This document shows, one piece after another, positions 52,742 to 63,755 of a stretch of 64,000 bases of DNA. Location of the stretch: positions 558,001 through 622,000 of the forward strand of contig JALRMH010000011.1 of assembly GCA_026119935.1 (NCBI GenBank). Reading direction: 5' to 3'. The position numbers and the translations under genes were made by a program. This DNA comes from Endothia cerciana (lineage: Eukaryota; Ascomycota; Sordariomycetes; Diaporthales; Cryphonectriaceae). Position 1 is the first letter of the stretch. Every line of letters begins with the position of its first letter. Below the pieces are notes generated by a model that worked only from the letters and a program-made list of their open reading frames with translations, had not been told where the DNA came from and did not search any database.

Positions 52742-54842
52742 GTCGGCGTTGTTGAGATAAGGAAGGACTTAGAAGCGTGGAGTGCTTGGACTCAGCATCA
52801 TGAACGCTGCGCGGACCACATCTGCTATTTAATGTACTCGCTGGGGCCTCTTTTTCTAGCCACCTTCCTGGGCGCGGCAAATAAACCGTCCTGCCTGGCG
52901 CCCACCTCCCTTCGTGGTGAAGGAGGCGCAAAGGATGTTGGTGTAAGTGCGTACACCCGCAGACCCACCCGGCCCCCAACCAATGGCCGGGTTCGACACC
53001 CAATCCACACCCGGACTTGAAACGCAAAATTCCCAATGTGGACCATGAGCTCGAGCCATAGCGGCAACTACAGGATCCGTGGCGTCCATGTCTTGTGTCA
53101 AAGCTAGTTAAATACATCCCCTCGAAAGACTGCACCTTTGAGTGTCCGTGCCTTTCCTGTTGGGTCAGGGGGGGGGTCGAGATGTTTGTATGACCCTGCA
53201 GATCTACCATGTACATTCATTCCCCTGACTTTGCGAAACATTCCTGCCGATCTTCAAATAGGCACAGGGTGACACCATGCATACAGGAATGATTATCGAG
53301 ACTTATACATACCATAGTGGGTTAATCCTTAAAATGTTGTTGGACCGTGTGAGGTGGATGTGGTGGAGACATCGCTAACCACCTGGGCAGCATCGGGAGA
53401 CCCACGGGGGGTGGTATTTGTACGTGAAGATCACCGGGGATCTCCTGCACGTCAGATCGGCATGCATTACGCACGCAAGGGGCAAATTGTCATCTAAGTA
53501 GGGGACGGTGGTGGCTGCAGCCGCACGAAAAGTCTGACCTTCTCCGTCCACGCGCCCTGACCGACTCGCGCAGGTCGTGGACATTGACATTTGTTTTGAC
53601 GGGCGGGGCCACCCGTAGCAGCTAAAAGATAACCCCAGTCTAGGCCTTCCTGGTCCACTCTCTGCGCCTTTGGTGTTATGTCAGCACTCTTAAAAGCGGG
53701 TTGATGTCTTCTATGATAACAAGAGGCAAGTTATGGCGAAACTCGCATACAGTTTCTACGCGGCCTGAGCGGGAGAGATCTTTCGAGCATCCAAGCTTGC
53801 CTTGGAAGGATCAGGCAAATATCTACCAGATAGCATTCATCGAGATCATAGATATCAGTATAGGATCGTTTGAAGGAACTACTCTATTTTTGGTGCAATC
53901 ACAAACATGCAGACGTCAATACCGTAGAGATCCTACTTAGATGCCTGTGCCTAAGGATACCTAATGGCTACCGGGGTCTCTAATTAGGCCTTATTCCATC
54001 GCGGGCAAAAAGAAAACTTGGGGAAATAAAATGAACTCGCTTATTTCGCGTAGGTTCCATTGTAGCAAGCTGCAAAGCGGCTCTTCTACACAGATTTTCT
54101 TAAGCATGTGTCCTTAAGGAACTAACGCCCCTGTTTTAATACATATTAACAGAACATCCAACGTAGATTGGAGTACTCCGAGAACTGGTCAAAGATAGGA
54201 TCTGCGGGCGGGGTGGAACAAATATGCCACCTGGGACAGTCTCTCGTCCTTGCCCAAATATTTGCTGTGCGGGCAATAATACTATACCAGGTCGCTAACA
54301 ATGTCACACCCCTCGCCACGGAAAGATCCATCCCCGGAGAATATGCTGATCTATTCTAAGGTTAGGATCTCGAACATGCCTTGGGACAAGGAACAGTCCG
54401 CGTAAAATGCAGGTTGTGCCGGCCAAAGAAAAGGTGGGGGAAGGGGGCAAGATTTCATTATATTGAAAATTAACACCACTAAACGCCCCGCCCCTCAAAA
54501 CAATAAATTGGCCATTTCGGGCCGCTGCCTCAAGTCCCCGCGTTCTCACGTAAATGCTCTCTGTTGATGGGATGCCTGCGTCCGGGGAGGCCAAGCCATG
54601 TAAGGAGAAGAAAGAAAGAAAGAAAGAAAGAAAAAAGGAGGGGGGGTGGTTGAGTGCTGCGGTAGGTTGAGCAATACACTAGTAGAGATTGCAATTTATC
54701 TGCTTATGTATTGTTTTGAATAAGGATGAGTCCAAAAGCACTAGGCAAACAAACTGTATTTAGTGTGCAGACCTAGGTACTGCTATCTACCTATCTCATG
54801 TCTTTCCATGATGGATCTGAGGGATGAAAATCTCGATCCAGC
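52742..54842. other. GH71 promoter and AT-richer gene-poor stretch
   Basis: 2.1 kb. The first part is the GH71 promoter. Around 53690-54370 the DNA is AT-richer than elsewhere. A (AAAG)n tract lies at 54608-54632 and a G8 run near 53168-53175. Short frames here carry no motif. Confidence 0.55.
54608..54632. repeat. (AAAG)n microsatellite
   Basis: About six tetranucleotide units in noncoding DNA downstream of the lectin gene; the same unit as at 9914-9948. Confidence 0.9.
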
Positions 54843-55530
54843 CTAATTCTGCTTCTTCACGACCCAGATCTGCCCCTTCTTGACCTTGTTCTGGGTGGCG
54901 CACTTGATGTGGGTGCCGTTGGCGCCGTTGGCATTGTCGAGGGTCAAGCAGCTTCCGTTGAACTTAACGCTGTAGATACTAGAAGTGCAAGGTCAGCCGG
55001 ATTATATACATATGAGGAAGTCGGCTCGCAAGCGCAAGGCTTCACCTACTACAGCTTGTATAGATCACCGGTCTCGGCGATGGCGACGCGCCAGTGAGCA
55101 GAGTTCATGTCTGCATCACCAGTCTGCGGAGTAACGACACTGCCATCCTCTTTTTTTCAATGTCAGTTCACTGAGAAGTCTGGAGACAATGCAGATGTTT
55201 GAAAAGGCCAGACTCACGTTTGGCGGTAAGATACTGCCCTGTCTTCTTGTTGATAATCAGCCACTTCTTGTCACCAATGTCCGCGAACTGCCAGAGCTGG
55301 TTCGGGTTGGTGATGCTGAAGGAGTCCCCATACTCCCTAAACACTACGTCAGATGTTTTCTAGGGAAGCCTAGGTGTTGTGAAGAATGTATACACGTACC
55401 AACCGTGAATGACCTGAGGCTTCGCATCGCGATCCTCATCAAGGGCGGTCTGCCCGTCGACGTTGAAGGCCGCGTAGAGGCCAGGGGTTCCAGCCCAGGC
55501 TGTGGCATTGGTGGGGTCGAAATCAGACAT
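54843..55530 (-). CDS. Ricin-B-type beta-trefoil lectin domain protein
   Basis: Four exons, complement(join(54843..54978,55053..55149,55218..55336,55400..55530)), give 160 residues; introns are 74, 68 and 63 nt. The protein is a single beta-trefoil: GLYAAFNVDGQTALDEDRDAKPQVIHGWEYGDSF, NPNQLWQFADIGDKKWLIINKKTGQYLTAK, MNSAHWRVAIAETGDLYKL, FNGSCLTLDNANGANGTHIKCATQNKVKKGQIWVV. The repeated QxW-type motifs (NQLWQF, GQIWVV) and short repeats are those of ricin-B lectins, a carbohydrate-binding fold; no catalytic chain is attached. No signal peptide, so it is cytosolic, as is usual for fungal trefoil lectins. These often accumulate in fruiting bodies or spores and can act in defence against fungivores; a role here is inference. 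It lies between two secreted carbohydrate-related genes. Confidence 0.88.
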
Positions 55531-56622
55531 GTTTGAAGTGTAGAGATCTTTAACACAAGTGTTCGATGTTCAGTTCCTTGAAGTGCGTGTTGAAGAGGAC
55601 CTGGATCACTCCCAGGCGAAGCGAGAGAGGAACCACCCTATTTATACAATTTCTCGGACCTCTCCTTGGGGCCATTATGAGCATAATACTGTGTCTACAA
55701 GAGTCGTTCTGGAAAGGTACGATGCCAGGAGGGTTCACTCAGAGGTGAGTTAGACCGGAATACAGATCCCGTACAGCTGCAATTCTGACGCATCCAAGAC
55801 ACTGAATACTGGATTTTCACACAGATACATGTAGATGTTTCCCGCAGTCCCTGGATATCATCTATATGTGGCTGGCTGAAGTCCTGGATGGATCCTGTGA
55901 GTCAAATGACAGGTCATGCAGCGCCTCAGCGGTGAATAGAAGGCTAGGAGGGGTGGATGGCCATGCCTATCGGCGCTCATGAGCACAGTGAGCGCATCAT
56001 ATGGCAGATGGCTTGGAGTTCAAGCGATTATCTACCACTTGAATCAACCGCTTCGTGTTGTGCAGTACATTGGTCCAGCAGGGCCGTGTCCTGCTCGGTG
56101 GTGCGATTGCGCATCTCATCCACAACCCCCAATCCTGTGAAATGAGACCGACAAAGTGATCGTCTACGAATTGCGGTGTGACGCAGATGTTCAGGTCTAT
56201 CTCAGCTTTGTGCCATCTGATGCTCTGGTCTCGAGCAGGTACCTAGGTAATTAGTGAATACGCCGTGCGCAGTGGCGTGGCACACTTGCAAAAAATACCA
56301 ATCCAATACAGGCGCAGTCGATGATGTTGGGAAACAGACACAAATTCGTACTCATCTCATATGCACGCTTAAGCTACATTGTATTTAAGGCCTGAGATAT
56401 CGCACACGTGTGCGAGCAGTCCAGCGGAAACATAGCGAATCTATCCCGAAAGGCTCAACCTCGTGCTTGCGACGGTGAGGACAGAGCCCTCGTTGATTTC
56501 GATATATCAAAATCCACACGTGTGTCACATAATCAAATAGCGGTGAGTCAAGCATGGCGATATAGCTGTTTGTTTCTCCAGCGGTAATGTCATTTTAGCT
56601 TTCGCAGCAAAACCCTCTGCGC
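55531..56622. other. Lectin promoter and spacer
   Basis: 1.1 kb without a supportable gene. It carries the palindrome TACCTAGGTA (56240-56249), a motif that recurs in partial form elsewhere in the noncoding DNA of this window. Confidence 0.55.
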
Positions 56623-57474
56623 CTATTCAGCAGCTTGTCCCTGACCCTGAGCAGGAGCTGCGGGCGAGATATTGATCCCACTGGCCCCTCCAACAGACTT
56701 GGATCCATCCGAGCCCTGCGTTGAAACCAAGTTTAGCATGTAGGCTATACTCGCCCCTGGCATCCTTGATGCAGGCTCCTGATTTTCTTGGTTTCGATTG
56801 CTTACCTGCGTGATGCCCAGGTCTCCCCCCAGATTCTGTGCGTTACCATTGGGGTCCAGAGTGATGCCCGCGTTCTCAGAGAACTGCTCAGACTCCGCCA
56901 CGGCCTTGGGCTGGCCCGCCTCGGCCCCCTTTGCAGCCTCTGCTGCACCAGCCGGGGCAGTTCCCTCACCTGTAACGGCTTGGGGAGCGGCCTCGCCCTG
57001 TCCTCCGCCTGTCTGTGCCGTAGCAGCCCCCATGGAGCCGCCCATGCCAGTCTGGTTCTTCGAAGCCCCCTGCGCCGCCGCGAGGAAGCCATCGAGGGCT
57101 GAGTTCCCAGTGTTACCGGTGTCTGCCCCTCCGCCGAGAGTCAGCCCGTCGGGCAGTTTCAGGCCGAAGCCCCCTCCCTTGGCGTTTGTGCTGTTGGATT
57201 GACCAACAGCCGTGGCGGCCGCCCCCGCCTGACCGCTCTTCCCCCCACTACTCAGCGTCAGCCCTCCGATGCTGAGGTCTCCGCGTTCTTTGAGTGCGAC
57301 AGGCCGCCACTTGACGTGGGTTGCCACTTGACCAGTGAAGCCACCCTAGAGAAGAGAAGTCAGAAGTGACAAGTCGAGCGCAAGACGGGAGATGCCGCGA
57401 GTGGTTTGTACCGAGAAGGCGAGGCCCGCCTCGCTGCAAGCTAACATGGCAAGAAGAGCTGAAGGGAAGTACAT
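56623..57474 (-). CDS. Small secreted Gly/Ala-rich protein of unknown function
   Basis: Exons complement(join(56623..56715,56806..57345,57412..57474)) give 231 residues. If the 90-nt internal intron is retained the frame stays open and the product has 261 residues. Signal peptide MYFPSALLAMLACSEAGLAFS. The mature chain is low-complexity: Gly, Ala, Gln, Asn, Thr, with few charges and no Cys pairs (GGFGLKLPDGLTLGGGADTGNTG; AAPQAVTGEGTAPAGAAEAAKGAEAGQPKAVAES). The short pieces HVKWRPVALKERGDLSIGGLTLSSGGKSG and ALDGFLAAAQGASKNQTG may be conserved elements. I do not recognise a family. It could be a wall-associated or effector-type protein; there is no evidence for either beyond secretion and composition. 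Confidence 0.75.
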
Positions 57475-58111
57475 GGTGATCGAATGGTGGAGAATAAAAA
57501 TTAAAAAAATACACCGTTCCACGGATGAGATTAGAAGGATCGTCGAGGATCAAAGCGCAGCTTGACCAGGAGGAAGGTTATGCGACAAGTTCACATCGGG
57601 AAGGAAAGAAGAAAACAGAAGAGAAGAGGATGGAGAACAGTAATTCAACTGATGGGGGCTCAGTGAGGCAATCCATTCCTGTTGCTAGAATGGGATTCCT
57701 GCCTAATATCTTCGGTCAGTTCTCTAACAAAAGTCCAAGCTATGATGCATGATAGACTAAAAATCTGCCACCTAGTCTCCGACTACACTCGAGACAGTCG
57801 AGCATACAACGGCTTGGCCGAAGATAATGATTCATGGAGATTCCTACTTCTAATACTGTGTAATGATGAGATCAGTTCCCGAGAAGACGGGCTGCAGGCC
57901 CAGAGGCATCGCCGAGTCTCTTGGCATCAGTGTCATGTCATGTCCAGCCTCGTTCGGTAGTCTCAGAACGCACTTGGCGTGTCTGAGCACTCGGGTTGAG
58001 GCCGGCCGTGTATATTTTGCTAAAATAAACATAGTGTCTGAACACCAGGGTTTTGCAAAACTGTTTCGATTGATTAGTCACTTGAGGAAGTGCTGGCTTG
58101 CCATCTCAATA
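57475..58111. other. Spacer, secreted protein / GH5 gene
   Basis: 637 bp holding the promoter of the Gly/Ala-rich secreted protein and the 3' flank of the GH5 gene. No gene. Confidence 0.6.
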
Positions 58112-59588
58112 TCATGCCAACTTGGTGACGTTCATCGCAGCCACCCAGGGCTTCCAATAATCATCAATACCCGCTGGAAAATGCCAGCCTGACCAGTTGT
58201 AGCTCGTCAAGCCCCAAGTGTCCTCCAATCCCTGCTGCCCAGAGCGAATCCGATAGCTACCGGCGAGACTCCACATCGCCCAGCTAACGCCGTTTTTCTC
58301 TGTGTAGTTTTTGAGGCAGCTCTGCAGGGTGTCATTGTACACTGTCGGATCTTGGTTGTGGCCGAATTCTGTCAATATAACAGGCGTGATGCGTTGCGCG
58401 GGTGGACAATCGTTGGTGATGTTGCAAGCAGAAGGAGGATCGATGCCCAGAGCATTGAATCCGTTCCTATACAAGCCAGCCTCGATTATCGGGCAGGTGC
58501 CGGTATCTGCGTCCTCGCTGGATGAATACAGATGCAGCTCCCAGACCAGCTTGTCCGCCCAGGAGTAGCTATCCAGGTCAAAGTAGACGGGTTCTCGTCG
58601 GTAAGCGTCCACAATCGCCGTGCATTTATAACAAGGCGCTGTCAGGATGTTCTTCTTGGTCGTAAGCGCCGAAAGATCCTCGTCGTACTGCATGCCCGAC
58701 CAGGTAATCAGGATGTCGGGATTGGCCTGGTGGATAGCATCGCAGCCCGCCGTCATATTGCCGACCAGTGTCTGCCAGTTGTAGTAGAGGTCCGTATCGT
58801 TCCAGGACTCACGCAGCTCATTGCGGAGAGACATCAAAACAACGTTCGGGTGCTGTTGGGCCCACGTCGCAACATAAGAGAGGCCCCTCAGCCAGTTTGT
58901 AGTGTTAAAAGTCAAGTCGTCGAACCATGCGTTGCCGTCGACGTGCGAGCAACACCACTGTGCTTGGCCGACGTGGACGTCTGGATGGACGAAGATGCCC
59001 TTCTCAGCAGCGATCCTCGCAATGTCAGACCAGATCTCGAACCGCGTTGTCTCTCGCGTCCAGGTTGGGTTGTTAGCCACTATCTCATTCGTGATCCTCG
59101 TGCCGTTGATGTATCCCAGGGCTAGGATCATGGCCACCTCCAAGGGGACATCTTCACCGTCCCGCTCGTGTATCTGGTCAATCATCTCGATAGCGTAGCC
59201 CCTCCAGAAAAATCAGTCTCTCTCCGCGATGATATCGATAGGGTGAGTCTCACATCCGCATGAAGTTGAACCCGACGCTAGCTACATTGTCGATAATCTG
59301 TTCGACGGGAGCCCATTCAAGGCCCTCTGGAATCATCGTCTCGAGGTTCAGTGGCCAGTTGACTCCAGCCCAGGTGATGACATCGCCCCGGGTGTTGATG
59401 ATGTCCCTCCCCTTGGTGCTGAAAGGGCCATACGGCCAGATCGAGGAGTTCCCGGTCCTGGGCTCTAAATGTCTACCGCCTGTAGACCATCGAGGTTCTG
59501 AAGGCGCATGTGGCACACTCAGATATTGAGCTGAAGCAGCTGCCGCCAGCAGTACTGGTAACACCAGCGTTATTCTTGTCGGCCTCAT
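58112..59588 (-). CDS. Secreted GH5-family glycosidase (cellulase fold)
   Basis: Two exons, complement(join(58112..59201,59254..59588)), give 474 residues. The 52-nt intron (GTGAGA donor) ends in the unusual acceptor TTTCTGGAG and joins FNFMRM to GYAIEMIDQ. Signal peptide RITLVLPVLLAAAASAQ. The TIM barrel begins with WAGVNWPLNLETMIPEGLEW and VASVGFNFMRMGYAIEM. The acid/base is Glu240 in SLRNELRE; the nucleophile is Glu390 in VILTEFGHNQ; HPDVHVGQ and WSGMQYDEDL are further active-site strands. Several Asn-x-Thr/Ser sites and Cys pairs fit secretion. GH5 covers endo-glucanases, mannanases and beta-glucosidase-like enzymes; which subfamily this is I cannot say. Confidence 0.9.
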
Positions 59589-60333
59589 GTTGAACGCGGC
59601 GGGCTGCTGGACAACGAGTGGGAAGTTGAGAGGGAGATGTCGTGGAGTAATAACTGAGGGTACTGCATGCTACGGCATGCAGTAAGTGCCTCTTTGTACC
59701 GACGACTAACATCGTTAGGGCTCGTGAGCCTCAATTTACCGGTAGCATTTGGTGGTGATCCTCCCTGAGCCCCTGGCGTTGCGCCCTGGAACTGCGGCGA
59801 GCGGTGCGGAGTCACGTCGGCTAGTAGATATTAGCTAGGACAGTTGATCAGCCAACTCATACCGCACCACTCATGTAGTTCCGCGCCGGGTCGAAATTGA
59901 CCGAGGAAGTGGATGTCACCGCACGCCAAGCCCTAGCTCCGGCCAGCAGTCGAAGTTTAGCATCAGTCCGGGCATGACGAACTCATCGCTTACAATCTTC
60001 ACATAGCAGCTGTTCTGAGGTAGCTAGGCAGATAGAATTGTTGTTGCGATGCGGACCAAGACGGAGGCCTAAGCCAAGCGCGGATGCGAGCGGAGCGCGA
60101 GCACGAGCACGAGGAGGATGAAGCCTGCTACAAGCCAGGAACGTTGCAGCGGCTGCGGATAAACGTATCTTCTTAGACTGCTCTAAACTGCTATGTAAAT
60201 ATCACCACATCTTGAGCCTCCACTGTACTTATCGACGTATGAGAATAGAGATAAGAGGCTTCTTGCGGCATGGTCCCGATCCTTCATTGTCCTCATCGTC
60301 CTCAGTCCTCATATCGACAGCGCATCCGAAAAC
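59589..60333. promoter_or_regulatory. Divergent region, GH5 / S33 hydrolase
   Basis: 745 bp between opposed start codons. No recognisable factor site can be claimed. Confidence 0.45.
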
Positions 60334-61394
60334 ATGACCACAGCATCCTCACTCTTGAACTTCACCGACCCTGCCATCCGCCAACCCCCTCCGGGACAGA
60401 CCATGCCCTATCCATCCCCAACCAGCACCGGCAAAATCCCCTTCACCGTTCCTGGCCATGGTGTTCAGAGTGAGACCTGGTACGCCCTCCACGGCACCCT
60501 CGCTCCAGGCTCCGTTCCCCTCGTTGTCCTCCACGGCGGGCCGGGCGTCACGCACAACTACCTCAAGCCCCTCTCCCTCCTGTCCACAGGTCTTCATGGC
60601 CGCCCCGTGATCCTGTATGACCAGATCGGCTGCGGCAACAGCACGCACTTCCGCGACCGCCGCGGGGACGACGGCTTCTGGAAGCCGCAGCTCTTCATTG
60701 ACGAGCTGAACAACCTCGTCTCGCACCTCGGCATCACACGGTTCGACGTCCTCGGCCAGAGCTGGGGCGGGATGCTCGCGGCGCAGCACGCCACCACGCG
60801 GCCTGCGGGCCTAAGGAAGTTGGTGATCTGCGACAGCCCCGCGGACATGGTGACGTGGGTGAACGTGGCGAATGAGATGCGCGGACTGTTGCCGAAGGAT
60901 GTCCAGGAGACGCTGCGGCGCTGCGAAGACGAGGGCAAGACGGAAACGGAGGAGTATGAGCGGGCGATGTTGGAGTTTTACAACTGGTTCGTGTGTAGGC
61001 TTCAGCCGATGCCGCAGGAGTTTGTCGAGTCGATGGATAACCTGAAGGACGATGACACGGTCTACAATACTATGGTGAGTGAGTCCGTCGGGAGGCGGTC
61101 CGCTGAGAGTCTATCAGTGGCTGATGCTCCGCGCAGAACGGCCCCTCAGAATTCCACGTCATCGGGAGTCTAAAGGTTTGGGATATAAGATCCGAGCTGG
61201 GCAAGATTGAGGTGCCAACTCTGTTGGTGAATGGCAAGTTTGACGAGGCACAGGACGTCGTCATGGCACCATATTTTACAGGCATCAAGAGCCCCGTGAA
61301 ATGGGTGAGGTTTGCGGAGAGTAGTCATTTCCCACACCTGGAAGAAACGGAAGACTTCACGCTTACAGTGCGTGAATTTCTAGCGGAGGACTAG
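60334..61394 (+). CDS. Proline-iminopeptidase-like alpha/beta hydrolase (S33)
   Basis: Two exons, join(60334..61074,61137..61394), give 332 residues; the 62-nt phase-0 intron has a GTGAGT donor. The oxyanion motif VVLHGGPGVTHNYL (HGGPG about 67-71), DQIGCGNST, the nucleophile elbow GQSWGGM (Ser143), the probable catalytic Asp283 (VNGKFDEAQD) and His311 (SSHFPHLEE) give a complete triad. HGGPG plus GQSWGG is the S33 prolyl aminopeptidase signature, shared with fungal L-amino-acid amidases. No signal peptide. Either peptidase or amidase activity is possible. Divergent from the secreted GH5 gene; no functional link is apparent. Confidence 0.9.
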
Positions 61395-62030
61395 GAGACG
61401 GACGCAATATGAATATGAAGATCGAATACTGTAGTTGCAGTGCAGCATCAGCCGCAAGTAGATAACACAACCCCTCGTCCAATATAAAGGAGGCCGTGAA
61501 GGCTCATGAGACGGCTTTTGGACAGAGATATACCGAGCCAGAGTGGCTTCGATCCATCGGTCCAAAAGCCAGATACAACGGATCCGAGTTCCTGTCAAAG
61601 CTCTACACACTCGCATTCGATCCACACACCTCCTCCTGACTCGCAGCATCGTTTAAAAATAAAAATAAAATAAAAAATAAAATAAGTCAAACTTGCCTGC
61701 CTCTGGCTTGCGATGGCATTGCTCGGCGTAAACGGCTGCCATCGCGGATCAGCTCGATGAAGGAATCTAGACTCGTAGACCGAGTGGCCCGTACCGGGGA
61801 GACCGAAGCTGAAGAGCAGAACCGACAGCGGCTGGTTTGGGCTGACGGACGATTCAAGGGTGCCCACCGACGCTCGGTCGAGGGCCCCTCGTTCATAATA
61901 ACCCCCTGTTGGAGCAAGCAGCCAGCGCGGAGAATCCCGTGTCATGGAGTAGAGGAGATGAACGAGGGCGCGGTAACACGCTTGATGCTGTTGCTGTCAT
62001 CCACTGAAGGTCATGATACCACCAAGAGGT
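61395..62030. other. Convergent 3' region, S33 / EMC4
   Basis: 636 bp with an AAAAT-type A/T run (about 61655-61685). No gene. Confidence 0.6.
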
Positions 62031-62670
62031 CTATAGTGCCACAGCGGCAGACTCCAAAGGTTCCCTCTGTGCCTCCCAAGCCAGCCAATCCGACCGCGTC
62101 GTTGGTAATAGTCCCATCGAGTTGACCTTCCATATTCCCACCGCCAGGGCAACAAGCTGCATGGCAACGTACGCCAGCTTGACCTGCAGCATCTTCCCCT
62201 TGTTCGTGTCCGTCTCGAACCGCTCAAACGCCTGGTTGGTACCGATCAGCCCGGCAATGGGGTTCTTGAAGGCCATGAAGACCATCATGATGCTGAATAT
62301 CTGTAGCGAGTTGCCGGCCATGTACATCATGATGGCGGTCATGGGCAAGCTCTTGATCGGGGCCAGGGCCACCTCCCAGGCCTTCTTCAGCTTCAGAGTG
62401 TCCATCTCTTCCGGCGTTGCCTGCTTTCGCGGCTGAACCTTTGCGTCCTTGGAGGCATCTCGCTTCTATCCAGAATGATCAGTTCGGTCTGCCACGGATA
62501 GGGAAGGGGAGGGCGAGTGGGGACATGGCTGCGCATACCTTTGAGCCCGAGGCTTGAGATGGGAAGCCCGGAGGATCTGGAATGCCGCCGGCCTTTGACC
62601 TGTATGGAGGGGGCGAGTTGAGATCAGAGACCCATCTCGGAGTTCCCGAGCGTGATTTAAGCTCCGACAT
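62031..62670 (-). CDS. EMC4: EMC4, ER membrane protein complex subunit 4
   Basis: Two exons, complement(join(62031..62465,62539..62670)), give 188 residues; the 73-nt phase-0 intron (GTATGC) joins ASGSK to KRDASKDAKVQ. The cytosolic N-terminus (MSELKSRSGTPRWVSDLNSPPP) is followed by the conserved KKAWEVALAPIKSLPMTAIMMYMAGNSLQIFSIMMVFMAF block, with the first membrane helix, and the second helix LQVKLAYVAMQLVALAVGIWKVNSMGLLPTTRSDW, as in all EMC4 proteins. The EMC inserts tail-anchored and multi-pass proteins into the ER membrane. Length and order match the family. Confidence 0.95.
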
Positions 62671-63710
62671 GCTGCTGTCGTCCGGAGGAAGGGTGTTGGG
62701 GTGTGCGTCTGGTCAGGCAGTCCCGAAGGGCAGGCGATGGGGTCCGGAAGCTTGTCGACAGCACTGGCGGGCGAGCTGACAGCTCCTGTCGCTATTACCT
62801 CCAGGCAGTAAGTAACCCCGTACAGTGAGTGCTTGGGCAGGCACAGGTGGGGCCGTGCACGCCTACTACCCCGTGCATGGGACGCCGATCGCCCGGGTGG
62901 ACCCCACTGACCACGGAAACATCCTCAGGGGCTTGACGGACTTTATTAGTGATGGGACGCGAGATTGACGTCCAGACCTCTTCTCGTTCGGTTCCGGTAC
63001 TGTTCCTCCTCCTCCGCTGTTTCGATCTCGAGATTCACGGCCCCGACACTGCCAGCAAGCAAGCCAAGCCAGATCCTGTGCAGTAAGGTCGGCAACTCGA
63101 GACCGCCGCCACCAGACGCGAAGTTGGCGACATTGTCAGCCCCGTCCATCATATGCGTACAAGCCGAGACATCCAGCGCAAGGCCTTCGAGACACGCCTC
63201 GTCGAGCATCCATCTGGCGCAACAGCTACCACTCCCCCAGCGCATTCCACCGCGCCGCCTCACATCACATCGGATCGCTAGCTTCCCAGCTGGCCGCTTC
63301 GGTCCCAGCCCCGAGACGCCGGGCCCGGTCGAACCCCCCCCCCCCCCACGTGAGCTGCTGCAGCCGCAAACTATCGCCTATACACGACCCAAGACAGGTT
63401 TGAGGCCTAAGCGCGATTCCGAATATAGCCGCGAGGCAGGTCAAGGAAGGTGTGAGGGGTCAGGCAAGCCCTTGTCGCATTGGACGGTGGACTGTGCCTA
63501 GCCGGTCGCCGCGCATCCATCTATCGGTGTGTCGCCGTCACCAATTACAGGGCAGCACCAAGTCTCGGGTGGTGTTTCCGTCATAGAAGCCATACCTCGT
63601 GGAAAGGGGGGCCTGCTGGGCCTTAGAGTTCACGCGACATCAACCGTAACAGCGGCGCAACCTGCAGCCACACCTCCCGGACCCATACTATATCCATCCA
63701 CACCTCGATC
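62671..63710. promoter_or_regulatory. Divergent region, EMC4 / right-edge gene
   Basis: 1.04 kb between opposed starts. It holds a C14 tract (63334-63347) and several pyrimidine-rich blocks. A 178-codon plus-strand frame (62965-63501) spans the C14 tract and has no recognisable domain. Confidence 0.45.
63334..63347. repeat. C14 tract
   Basis: Fourteen consecutive C in the divergent promoter region right of EMC4. Confidence 0.95.
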
Positions 63711-63755
63711 ATGGCGAGCGCCCAAGGAGGAGGGGATTCGAAGCTGTTCGCTCGG
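63711..63755 (+). CDS. Probable first exon of a gene leaving the window
   Basis: The ATG at 63711 opens MASAQGGGDSKLFAR, followed at 63756 by a GTAAGC donor. The rest to 64000 is pyrimidine-rich, intron-like sequence; no downstream exon can be assigned before the edge. The start resembles proteins that begin with LFARGK-type segments (for example adaptor beta subunits), but 15 residues are too few for a name. Its position opposite EMC4 and the clean donor support it. Confidence 0.4.

Noticed and set aside
54843..55530. Ricin-B lectin as part of a toxin
   Set aside because: Only the carbohydrate-binding trefoil is present; there is no catalytic chain, so it is a lectin and not a ribosome-inactivating protein.
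62965..63501. 178-codon plus-strand frame spanning the C14 tract
   Set aside because: Low-complexity Pro/Ser/Arg sequence, no motif, and it lies in the divergent promoter region of EMC4.
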